A stretch of DNA of 64,000 nt from Isoetes taiwanensis (taxonomy: Eukaryota; Streptophyta; Lycopodiopsida; Isoetales; Isoetaceae): NCBI GenBank assembly GCA_021234155.1, contig JAJEKV010000023.1, positions 5,105,945 through 5,169,944 of the forward strand, in the 5' to 3' direction. Within the stretch, counting starts at the first letter, position 1; each line of letters begins with the position of its first letter. The notes beneath the pieces were generated by a model. That model saw only the letters and a program-made list of their open reading frames with translations. It did no database searches and had not been told where the DNA came from. Shown here in pieces: positions 53,729 to 64,000 of this stretch. The position numbers were made by a program, and so were the translations under genes.

Positions 53729-54877
53729 ATCTCCCCACCTTGAATTGATGATGTCCTCAGCATCATGTGTCTTCCCTCCTTGGAAACCTGCATGAACCTT
53801 GCAACACATTCCATGCATGCAATTTTATAACACAATTACCCCAAGGTAATATTTAATAAATTTTATAATCACATCACTTGTTCCATAACATACTATAGTA
53901 AGTTGATCTCTCAACCCTTACATTATCGTTTATTATTCACAAAATTTTATGGTTTGCACACTTATTATTAACACAGTTTCAAAATTTTATAATTTAAGGT
54001 CTATTTGGTCTCCTTGCAACAATGACAAAAAAAGTATGTGTTGCAAGTCTTCGAAGTGCGACACTCCTACCCCTTAGATCATTCTATTGGCCTGCCGGTC
54101 CAACACTACGTGAATACACATTTATTTATTATAAGGATGTTTATTAGGGAACCGCCCATTTAATTACAATTAATTTAACTATATGGATGCAAGACTAATC
54201 TGCGCATAGGAAGAGAATGCTTCTTTCATCGTGGTCGTGGAGACAGCGCCCTATAATGCCTAGGATGATGTCTAATGCCTACACCTCTCATCGCCCTTGG
54301 CATGGAGGATGGCTTCCTCCCCGTAGTGGGCATAAACTAGAGGTGCTTTCCTATCAGTGCATGATCCTATATGACCTCTTACCTCTCAATTTGTCTACTT
54401 CCTTGGCGTCGGAAGTAGACTTTTAATTTACCTTCCACTCACCTATCGGTTCGGTGTCGACTACTTTGGTGACGAGTACCCTTGCATTGCTCCATGAGTT
54501 GTGGGTACTGCTTCTCAAGATCTATTTGTAGTGCCCATGTAATGTCTTCCACTGGTAAGTGTCCCTTTCAGTAGGTATTGGAGAATTGAGATCTTCTTGT
54601 CTTCTTATAGGATTTGACAAGAAGAACAACCTCGAGGTGATCGTCCGTCATTTCCAGTAACTTTGTTGTCCCCAATACTTCCTCTGGATTAGGAGTGTGC
54701 TTCTTTAGGAGACTTGGAAAACAGGCAAGTCCAACTTATAGGATTGGTTACCTACTCTTTTGATTATCCTGAATGGTCCAGCCCACCTTGGAGCAAGCTT
54801 CTTGCAATTGTCGATGCAACGCTTCAGCCGATGCAGTGCTTGTCGCTATGCTCTTCTGCCGGCTTCTTGCTGCTAGA
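53729..54877 (-). pseudogene. Ty3/gypsy chromovirus integrase C-terminus/chromodomain remnant
   Basis: The minus strand near 54800-54700 encodes LAPRWAGPFRIIKRVGNQSY and KLDLP, the same GPY/F module as at 611-700. It is followed by TPNPEEVLGTTKLLEMTDDH and, after frame changes, KSYKKTRRSQF and VEDITWALQIDLEKQYPQLM (chromodomain, Trp retained). The non-coding stretch to the polypurine tract carries GCTGAGGACATCATCAATTC. Many lesions are present. It is a different subfamily from the first element. Confidence 0.8.
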
Positions 54878-56293
54878 AGGAAGGAAGGAAGGAAGGAAGT
54901 ATATTTTAACGTCCGCGGAGGCCAAACTTGACCTATGAGACGGTACATGCAGTACACAAAGCAGATAAAACCACAGCAAAAAGACAAATGCTACTATACA
55001 ATGTGTCCCTACTACTGGGATGAAAAAACCCCCACATGGGAGGAAAAACCCTGGTAGTAGGCTCTCAGATCCCTTGTCCTGTAAGGGATTCTCTGACGGT
55101 AGAGACTTGCAAAATGTAGGATGCGAGACGTGCAACCATTGGCGATGCCAGCAATTGATGCAGCGGTGCCGCAGAGCATCTAAGATCAGCATGTGTTGCT
55201 CGGATATGCGATATGCGGGGACACTCTTGCAGAGCATGGTGCTCATCCTCCACCGTGTCGCATGTGGCAACACTAGCATATTCTCTCATGCCGGGGATTC
55301 TCGCCCTTCATCCGTAGTCCAACGACTGCCCTCAATGCGAGATGATGGGACCCCGGCCCTCACGGGGGCAATAGCTCTCCGTTTCTTCATAAATATATGC
55401 GCTTTCAAGTACTGGTGTGGGCCATGTTCGGTGTTGGATTAACTTGCGTGTGGTAGTGCTCTATTTTAGGCTTTGCACGCAGTGGTCGCATCCCCGCAGT
55501 GGTGGCAAAGCGCTCATTGTGTGTGTACTTTGCCCCCGGGCATCGTGCATAGCCACAATCTGGCCGGTAGTCTATAGACCACGTTGCGAACCACCCACGG
55601 CGGTGTTCCCCGCCATACCCTCTTCCGATCGTTGTGGCTCTTGTGCCAATAATAGAGCCCTCGGGGAAGACGTTGTGCATCCATTTGGTGACCTTGTGGA
55701 AATATGCAAGATGTCACAAGATAGCGGAATGTTGCGGGGGGCGAACCAGATCTCATATAGCAAAATCGATAAAGCACCGTGTCCTTGATACCTAGGTCAG
55801 TATGTTAAGAAGGCCTTCGCACCCTCTCTAGCTTATCCTGTGTGTTCTTGCTAATTGCTTTGGACCCCACACCTCTACCCCATACAACAATCTTTGGTTC
55901 AACGAGTGCTCGAGCAGTGTGCTCTACGTGCCCAATCACACATAGGTCTATTCTCAGAGCAGCTATTCTCAAGATAGCATCTGGGTGGCTTTCCATCCCG
56001 CTACTGACCCATCTTTCCACACAGTCATCCCATAACATGTTAGCGCAAAAGTCGATTCCCAGATACTTGAAGGTCCTTACAACATCCACCTTCTGTCCTC
56101 TGTAATAGAGATCTAGGATATCATGCTGCGAGGAGAGGACTGCCAGGAGCTTAGTTTTCTGCAAGTTCACCGTCATTCCTGTTGTGTCACAGAACCCACT
56201 AAGAGCGTCCAAATGATATCCTCCACCAACTGTTGCATATCGGCTAGCATCTGCTGGGATACTTCTACCTTGGACACAGGGTTTAGTTAACAT
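54878..56293 (-). pseudogene. 5'-truncated LINE (non-LTR retrotransposon) 3' part
   Basis: The minus-strand frame 56293-55805 reads GMTVNLQKTKLLAVLSSQHD, VDVVRTFKYLGIDFCANMLW and RIDLCVIGHVEHTARALVEP, the thumb and downstream region of a LINE reverse transcriptase (GM..N..KT, F.YLG). Further on, at about 55260-55230, DTVEDEHHALQECP gives a Cys/His knuckle typical of LINE C-termini. The element ends in a (TTCC)n tail at 54878-54899 (as GGAA on plus), a common LINE 3' tail. It seems inserted into old chromovirus DNA. Plus-strand frames here are shadows. Confidence 0.8.
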
Positions 56294-59200
56294 CTTATAT
56301 AAGCATTATCTTGGACCCCTGCATGATCCCTGCTAAACTTCCTTTAATGCATGCAATTACATTAATTACCTCAAGGTAATATTTTCATATTAACTTTATT
56401 ATAGTAGTATTGGATATATTGCTTCCAATAGTATTACATTTAACTAACTACTATATGATAACTTTATGGCCTTTAAGATATGTCATCATACAATTATCAA
56501 GGCAACACTTATATTTTGGAAATTATTTTAAATATTTATCATATGGCTAGGTTGTATATCATCGGAACCAAGTGTTGAGCGTGTGACTCTCGGTCGCTAC
56601 TTGGTTGGTGATGTATCAATCTTAGATGTATATACTTTATAGTTGCTATACTTATGACAAGATAGATAAATTCTTATTATATTTGCCTTTGGAAGGAATT
56701 ACATCCTTGCAAAGGTTTAACTAAGATTTTATATAATTATTATCTTACTTTATCTCGATACTAAGATATCTACACAAGACAAAACTATCTATGCAGTTAT
56801 TATGAACATATAATTTTTTAACAAGACCTTAAAGCTTATGATACATGCCCTCATGGAGTGCTATCAATGCCCTGCATAATAGTATACTTAAAATTATATA
56901 ATTTATGTGGTTAGAAGGGGTTCATAACCCTGAATAATTTAATTAAGAGCTAGGCTACTAGCTCATTCCTAGGTGTGAATGCAGGCAATTGATCACAGCG
57001 TAAGAAAATTATACTTTTTCCATTATGCATTCTATCTATACTTTGATGCAAGGCCTCTCCCCACCTTAGCTGTCGCACCCCCATTGAGCTAGTGTCGACT
57101 AATTTGGAGACGCCTTGGCCATTGCATTGCTTCCATTAATTCGCTCCCCCGCGTCAGCCTTGCATGCTGAAGGACACATGGACATTAAGCATCTATCCAT
57201 CTTACGCTCCTTGTGCTTTGGCTACTTGCGGAATGAACTCTATTCTAAGGGTCAACTAATTTGATGGCGATTCAACGCCTAAGATATAGGTAGGTTCAGT
57301 CCTAAGATTGAGCCCCCACTTTCTTCATAAGAAAATGGTCCTACACCTCAATGTATCCTATCCCCTCAATTGATGTTGTCATAACATCGTAGCTATATAG
57401 TATGCTATTTTCGTTTTGGGCTTTGGGAGGGTTTTCAGGCAGTGGTTTGGACTATGATTTCCGTATAGTATTGTATTGAAAAGGGTATAATTTGCCATGT
57501 GAGAGCAGCTTCAGTGTTTCATGCTATTGTGGGTGGTTCGGAACTGCCTTTTTTCATGGATGTTTTTGAAGAGGCTGAAGTGCAGATTATGGTTTGAGGA
57601 TAGAAAGATAAGAATGAATGCTCGTTTCTTTTTTTAGAATGGATCCCAGCGGGGCAGGGAAGCCACGCTCTGGTGAGTTCCGGTGGTTCCGGAGAAAGAG
57701 GCAGAGTTTGCTCCCCATCTGCCTTGCTGCGTTATGTTGCTGAGGTTGAATAACTGTGTTCAGGCCGATATGGCAAGATTAAGAGGTTATATGCTTCTTA
57801 TCTAACACATTAATTCACAAGCCTTAGCTAACATATTTAACCGTCTATGATGGTGGATGCAACCATCATGTTTAACATATCTATCCCTAAGCGATGACTT
57901 ATTAAAAAATTTAGAACAATTCTAAACTGCAAGGTTTTGTCATCATGACAATTCTTTTTGTCTCAAAGGACTATGTGATTAATGTACTTCTTATTTTTAG
58001 ATGTACCTTTCATGTATTATTCAATTTTATATTCTAGATATCCCCCTTTCTTAGTTATTTACTCTCTTGGAATATTCCTATCAATTGAATTGATGTCATC
58101 ATAACAAGTTGGCCGGACTTATTAGATTACTTCTTTTCATTCGGTTGGATTATTCCTTGGAGGTACTAGCTTTATACATGGTCAACAATTATCCCAGTAA
58201 TGATTCCTTCTTAGCGAGGTGATCAATCTCTCCAAGTGGTTTCAATATGTTGGTCCTTCCCAATCGTTGACACGTAGGTTCTTAACTTGGGGCAATCCTT
58301 TCACGAGAAAATATAGAAATGCCTTCCAACCCCATTATGGATGTTATCATCCATAAGCCTCCTCAATCTTGCTCCTCAATCTTGCTAGCATCTCATCCAC
58401 TCCTTACCTTCTTGAAGCAGCAAGGTAACGTTATTTCGAGTTGCTTGAGACTCTGAGCTCCTCCTCGATGTAGAGGTCAACTTTCTTCTTTAGAGGCCTT
58501 GGTGGTTTTGATGGCGTTGTTGACCACTTGAAAGCTTCTATGTCACTTCCCAAAAATATGACATATGTCTCTCTATATGTCTCTCTATAGCTTCTTATAA
58601 GTATATCCTCTTATTTGTATGTCAGCTCGTGCTCGATTACTCATTGATATGTTTGAGCACTCCAATGTCTGTTAGTTACGATACCACATGCTTTGCTTCA
58701 CATGGTAACTAAGGATGTGACGGTCGTTGATGCTTCGGTGTTCTGATCTACTTCTTAATCTTGTTCTTGGGCAATAATTATTTTCCTTTCACAATGTCTG
58801 AAGACCTTTGGAGGCCCTCTTGAAGTTGTGCGCAATTCCCTTGTCTAGACTCGTAAGGAGTTGTTCTCTTCATTAGTTGCCTTTCGAATCGTCGATCCTT
58901 GTGTTCACGAAGTTACATGCGAGTTGTCGTAGCTTGGTGAGGTTTTCTAGTTGAATCTCCGATTCTTTGACTCGGTTCTCCTAGTCACTTCTCCATCGAG
59001 CTTCCCATCTTACCTGTTTAATCTCCTCGACCCGATGGCTTAGATGTTGTCACGTTCTACGGCGCTATACTGCCTTCTAGTCTTGTGGTACTTTCTAGTT
59101 GCACTTGATCACGCCCCACAGTTTTGAATCTCATGTTGATTGCTAGCACTTCCCCAGCCTCCAGTTTGTGGCCTTTGTCCCTCAATACATGTGCATCTTC

Positions 59201-60060
59201 CTGGCGAGTAAAGCCTCTCATGACTCTCCTCCATGATAGGTTTGCTATCGGGGATGATGTACTCTTATATTTGCATAGCTTGACCCTTGAATTGAAGAAC
59301 TTTCTGCCCTAGATCTACTCTTGTCCTTGAATAGCCTGGCTATTGTCTTGAACTCTCTTTTTGCCGAAGGTGCTTTGGTTACTATCCTTGTCATTAAGGT
59401 GTCGAATGCTTCTATCTTGGGCGTTGAGGTCCCTCGTGTCGAAGATATGTTTGGCTTTTTCTCTTCTAATTGTTGGTAGGAGTACGTGACGAAGCCATCA
59501 TCTAGTTGTTGAATGAGCATAGGCATAACCCATTGTTGTGGCGCCTTTCTTAAGTGTATCTCCATCTGGCACTCATGTTACAAACATCACCATACAAAGC
59601 AGGATTATGGTCGTCGAGAGGTTGCCTCCTTAGTTGACTCGTTGATGTTGGGTCGTCCCAAAGAATTCCTCGATGTCTGTCGGCTTGAGGTCGTGGCCGC
59701 AGTTTTTGAAGATGTCTGGTCGTTCCTCCTCCTGTTGTTGAGGACACTCGTGTCATAATGCCGTCACGTGTTTCTGCTTCTAGAGGAGGTACAGTTTCAT
59801 CCCAAAGATGTCTCCATGCAAAACCTAGATGGTGAAGCGCTAAGGATCTTGACATGACTGGTATTATCTCTCATCTTGACATTGTGCTGGACGAGCGATC
59901 TTATACTTGAGGCTGCTTCTTGAAGTGTCTGGAGTCGAAGCTTGGCTTGGGCTCTGGTCGTCTCTCTCTCATACTTGCTCTTCCATTTGAACACTTGCTC
60001 TTGGCTATACCTATGGTTCTTTGCTTCATCCTTTCACAGTCGAAGTGATGGAGTTTTTTG
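56294..60060 (-). other. Degenerate chromovirus-derived region
   Basis: The piece at 56340-56420 (TGCATGCAATTA, CCTCAAGGTAATATTT) matches 53815-53870 beside the second chromovirus. Near 57090 a GTGTCGACTA.TTTGG.GACG block matches 54450. Minus-strand frames at 59994-59245 (KYERETTRAQAKLRLQTLQE; HLWDETVPPLEAETRDGIMT; QQWVMPMLIQQLDDGFVTY) look gag-like in composition but break often, and the assignment is weak. Nothing else is supported. Confidence 0.4.
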
Positions 60061-61620
60061 ATGCAAACGCTAAACCCTAAAGCACGATCCTAAACTCATG
60101 TTTTGTACTATGTGTGAGCGCCTGATACTTATATTAGACATATATAAAATTATATTGGGATTTTAATTCATCCACTTTTCTAATTTGTAGAAGAGTATAT
60201 GCTTAAATGTTTATACTCCTTTAGGATTTTCCCTCCTCCAATCACGTTTGATTCTTCGGTTTTGCCGCATATTCCTCGTTCAGCTTGACTGCGGGGTTCC
60301 TTAATGTGTTGCGACTATAGTTGACCTTCGTGTGTGATCTGAGGTCGTTATCTCAAGTCGCAGAGAACGTTCTTCAATGTGAACCCTTGAGTTGAAAATG
60401 CTCCTCCTTAATGTATTTACCTGTCATGTGGAGTGTCGTGACTGCTCAACATCCCTACATGTAGTGTGCCGTTGCAAGGTTGAAGATGTGTTGTGCCATT
60501 AATCGTTTGAGTACGATCACCTGGTTGTTGCAGTCGGGCATTCTTGCATGCCTTCGAAGCTCTGAGATAGCGATCGTTAGGTAGACAGTGTTATTTCTCG
60601 GCGGGTTGAATTTTTGAGTTTGACTCATGTTGCTTGGACTTTGCTTCATTGCAAGATGCTTCCCCTATACCTGGAAATGTGGTTGTCTCCATTGCACATG
60701 CCATTGCTCCTCTGAGTTACCTTTGAATGGTCTGTGGTTGTTGGCTAAGTCGGCTTCTCCATCCTTTGGGTCGGCTCCACTCGAGTCTCAAACTACTTGG
60801 CTGAAGCATTGGAGTCGTTCTTCCTTGGGTTTGCAGGCGTTTCTGGATCTTGAAGTCTTGTTCCCTTGATCTTGCCCCTGATACTGATATATGCCTTCAA
60901 GCCGTAGATGTTCCTCCCTTGTTATGTGTCTCCTCTCCTTCCTTCATCATGATCCCCTATTTTTGAAATCGATGAAGTCATTATCGTCTTCTTACTAAAG
61001 CAAGGGAGCTGAAAGCTCGTCATGGCTGGACTTGGTTGTTTTGCAGTTGTCTAGTTTTGTTGCACCTTTTGTTGACGTTGTTTGACATTCGCTTGAGCGG
61101 CTAGACTGCGAGATCGTGATGGTCTTCCCTGTGGTTTCTGTACGCTCCTGTGTCACTATGAATTCTTGTTTCGACGGAAGATTATACTCTTTACCCCTAG
61201 CTCATGATGCCAATCTAGGCTTCCTCGTTCAATATACTCCTCCACCTGTATGTTTCTGCCTTGTGTTCTTCCATTTTAACTCGTATGCATTGAGTCAGTG
61301 GAGGGATTGAGATCTTCTTTCTGCTGTGAGCTCATGGATGTGGCAGTCGGGTGCTTGATAGTCGAGAAGGTTCTTCATGTAGATGATTAACGTATGTCTT
61401 CCATTTGATGAAGGTTGTTGATAGGTCAGTTGTGCCCTGTACTACTCGTTTCGTTTGTAGAGGTGTTTGTCATAGTGCTTCCTCTCTTGGGTCTACCTTT
61501 TCACTCTCCTCCCTTATTTTGTCAGTACACTCGTGGGAATGATAAGAGATGGAAGAAAAGGAAGTTGACTGGGAATGATCTAGTATGGGATAAGAGCATT
61601 CCTCGCAAGGGCTAGATTGC
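60061..61620. other. Unassigned, weak coding-like composition
   Basis: Frames of 60-80 codons occur on both strands (for example the minus-strand 60649-60455 reading SELRRHARMPDCNNQVIVLK), with none recognisable. It continues the composition of the preceding stretch and may be more retrotransposon debris. Confidence 0.35.
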
Positions 61621-63230
61621 AGCCAGAGCAAGGCACTACTTGTATCCATATCAGCTAGGTATTTTCTTGCAAATAGATTCTTTTTTTCCTCATGATCAAT
61701 CTACTATGTCATCTTTACAAATAAAAGAATAAGAATGCTGCCAGCTAGCAATTCATTTTTAGGGCTCTAGGCCCTACCTTCATGTTAAGATTATATGTCA
61801 TGTTTAATTGTTCTTGATTCTTATAATTTTAAAAAGTAATTTTATCTTTAAATTTAAAGTATAATTGTTATAGAAACATGAAATTGCTTTCTAAACTAAT
61901 GTTTACGTGAATCTATTTAGAATTAGACATTTCAAGAATATAAAATTTTAATTTTTTGTGATTTCTTAATTTAAAATTTGGCAATCAAGATAATTTGTAA
62001 ATAAAATATGATGGTTTGATAAGTGATTGACTTTAAATTAGATGAGAATTTCACAATTTGCAAACTCTTAGCACTTTAAAAAAAAAAAAAAATGTTAGAT
62101 TAAAATTAAATAAAAGATAAAGTTTATGTTTTAATGACAAATATTGAATACTTTATTATTGATGAAATAAATATATATTGAAAATTAATTTAAAATAAAC
62201 TAATCAAATTTTTTTAATTAAAACATAAACGTAATTATTTGATTCTTTTCATCTAAACTTTCTTTAAACATTTAAAAAAAATAACCTTTTAATCATATAG
62301 AGTTCATTGTAGATGAAATTTTAATTATAAATGGATTAAAGTAAAAATTAGTCTAGAAAGCAATTTTAAACTTTTAATTATCATACTTTTTATCTGAAGA
62401 TAAACTGTAAATTTTATAAAAATCAACAAGCATTAAAAATACATATAATCTTATCACTACATCCTTGAAGGATATCTATTATATTTGAATAAGTCCAAAT
62501 TTTTTAAATATGTTATAAGTATTATCTCATCATAAAAGCTTTTCTTATCCTATGTCATTTCAAGATTCCAAAGTAAAATACGGATTATCTCAATTTGTTT
62601 CATATAGCATCTATAATTTGTTGTAGTCTGATTTCTCAAAAGAGATCGTCTTCCTTTTAGCATCATATGAAATAAGATGAATTTGTTGCGCCACTCCTCC
62701 AATAGTGCCAATACCAGAAACCCTACTAGGTTTTATCAACAAGCACATTTGAGAATCGTCAAAGCTCATGTAATTCTCAAGTGGAAGATGTCATGAAGCC
62801 TCTTGAAATTGGAAGTTGAATGGTGGGACCTTTACATTGAAAGGGGATTTTTATTTGGAGGGTTTTTTTGGAGAGGGCTTAGAGGGTTTTTAGAAGAAAA
62901 TTCTAAGAACATTCTAATCTGATAGGATGAAATCTCTATTGATTTATTTTCAAGATATAGCATATGCACTCAGAAGGCAAGTGTTTAAAACATATACTCA
63001 GGATGTATTGATGTATTGTATCTTACAAACAACAATAGTAATTATTACAAGTCAATATGAAAAAGAAGTAACATGAGTGAAAGTCCTTTTGTACATCATC
63101 AAGGGCCCTTCACAAAACATCCTCTAATCTATTATTAATGCAACGTTTGATGATGGCCCTTTATTTACTAATAGATTTATCTTGATTCGAAACAATATGG
63201 AAGATGTTCTTCAATATGTGGGATTTAACC
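61621..63230. other. AT-rich intergenic, no gene seen
   Basis: Strongly AT-rich with homopolymer runs (for example the A run at about 62078-62091). No coding frame above 60 codons with plausible composition. A G/T-rich patch lies at 62855-62900. Confidence 0.6.
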
Positions 63231-64000
63231 CACAATTCTTCTACCTTTGCATTTTGGTGCATGTAGGATATAGGGCAAATTGGGATTCCCATTGCATATC
63301 TCTACATATCCCTTAAGCCATTCCATCCGGTGGGTTTTAAAAACGGATGATTGGTGTTTAATATATTGCACATTGAAGAATGTATTGCTTTTTAAGGCAA
63401 AGAAAGAATTTGTGTCAACGGCATTGCAGGGTATTGGGCAACGTGTGGGGAACACTATAAACCAATCGAGAATTTTTCGGAAGTTTTCTGTTGGGTTGCT
63501 ACGAAGAAAAAAGTTCCGGCTCCAAACAAAAGACTAGATAGCCGACTGGCCAGAGTAGCAGCAAGAAATTTTCTGTTGGGACCAAAAAATTTGCCTAACA
63601 AGGTTCAAGTTTTGGAATATTTTATCTTCCTTCCACACATCGTGCGGCGGCGCACTCGCTCCAAAATTGTCCTCCAAAAAATATTTATTTAGAAGTGTGT
63701 TGTAGCCGTTGAAGGCACTGATTGTTTCTGAGAAGAGATGCGCCGGCGCACTGCTCCAACAAGAGGTGATTATTAGCATTTGCCCATTCATTTGCTTCAT
63801 TCATAAGAAGATTCCATACCCATATTGTGTGCATCTGGCATTCGCTTGCATTTCCACCTTTGTGGGCCACCGCAGCTTTTGAGGACGTGCACCGGCGCAC
63901 CTGCTCCAAAGAGGGGTGATTATTTCTTATCTGCAAGGTGGAATCAGACATGAATGACTTCTAGCTGGATATTTTTGGATTTATCTCTTATCATTTCTGG
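63231..64000. other. Unassigned region with a roughly 145-bp internal repeat
   Basis: The phrase G(C/A)(G/A)CCGGCGCAC(C)TGCTCCAA, then GAG(G)GGTGATTATT, occurs near 63740 and again near 63888. A relative (TGCGGCGGCGCACTCGCTCC) lies at 63641. Frames of about 88 codons on the minus strand cover this but show no recognised domain. Confidence 0.45.

Noticed and set aside
55020-56105. Plus-strand ORFs across the LINE
   Set aside because: The minus strand carries recognisable reverse-transcriptase and Cys/His motifs; the plus-strand frames have none.

Overview
The window reads as nuclear DNA from a land plant with a large, repeat-rich genome. Spliceosomal introns, several Ty3/gypsy chromovirus LTRs, tRNA-type primer-binding sites, a LINE, a miniature LTR element and a pentatricopeptide-repeat (PPR) gene all point that way. 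The PPR C-terminus (motifs such as GRRCFDEIMKLDP and YVLISNIYA) resembles fern PPR proteins, so a fern is my best guess. This is inference; no search was run. Most genes here are broken, and only two ORFs (a collagen-like secreted protein and a histone-H3 fusion protein) are fully intact.

Layout. 0.5-3.5 kb: the 3' end of a chromovirus (integrase C-terminus, chromodomain, polypurine tract, LTR) inserted into a PPR gene (3.5-4.6 kb). 4.6-9.9 kb: non-coding, with inverted repeats and short duplications. 9.9-13.5 kb: two degenerate minus-strand histone-H3-like genes with repetitive N-terminal extensions, then an LTR fragment. 14.9-24 kb: a 22/24-bp minisatellite in two blocks alternating with a duplicated 1.35-kb segment. 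A 97-bp exact piece of the collagen-like gene (24.6-25.2 kb) lies at the edge of the second block. 26.6-28.3 kb: an LTR. 28.3-30.3 kb: a non-autonomous LTR element. 30.5-36.8 kb, minus strand: LTR, tRNA-iMet-like primer-binding site, leader, a 451-aa protein ending in a near-canonical H3 histone fold, and a second gene of unknown type. 39.0-39.5 kb: a complete TRIM element. 40.0-42.7 kb and 50.7-53.5 kb: two diverged members of the family I recognise as DUF7869 (transposase-like). 43.8-50.3 kb, minus strand: a six-exon gene joining a ParB-like domain to a beta-class DNA methyltransferase. It is interrupted by a 2.64-kb DNA transposon with a TTAA target-site duplication. 53.5-60 kb: degenerate chromovirus remains and a LINE. 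60-64 kb: little that can be read.

Two things stand out as possibly undescribed. First, the ParB-methyltransferase gene has bacterial/phage-type domains but plant-type introns. Four of its five introns and its 5' flank carry copies of a palindrome close to TATTCYRGAATA. It lies head-to-head with a DUF7869 gene, which suggests a mobile element that carried its own DNA-modification gene. Second, the H3-fold fusion lies in the gag position behind an LTR and a primer-binding site, and two older relatives lie nearby. This suggests that a histone H3 domain was captured and spread, possibly by an LTR element.
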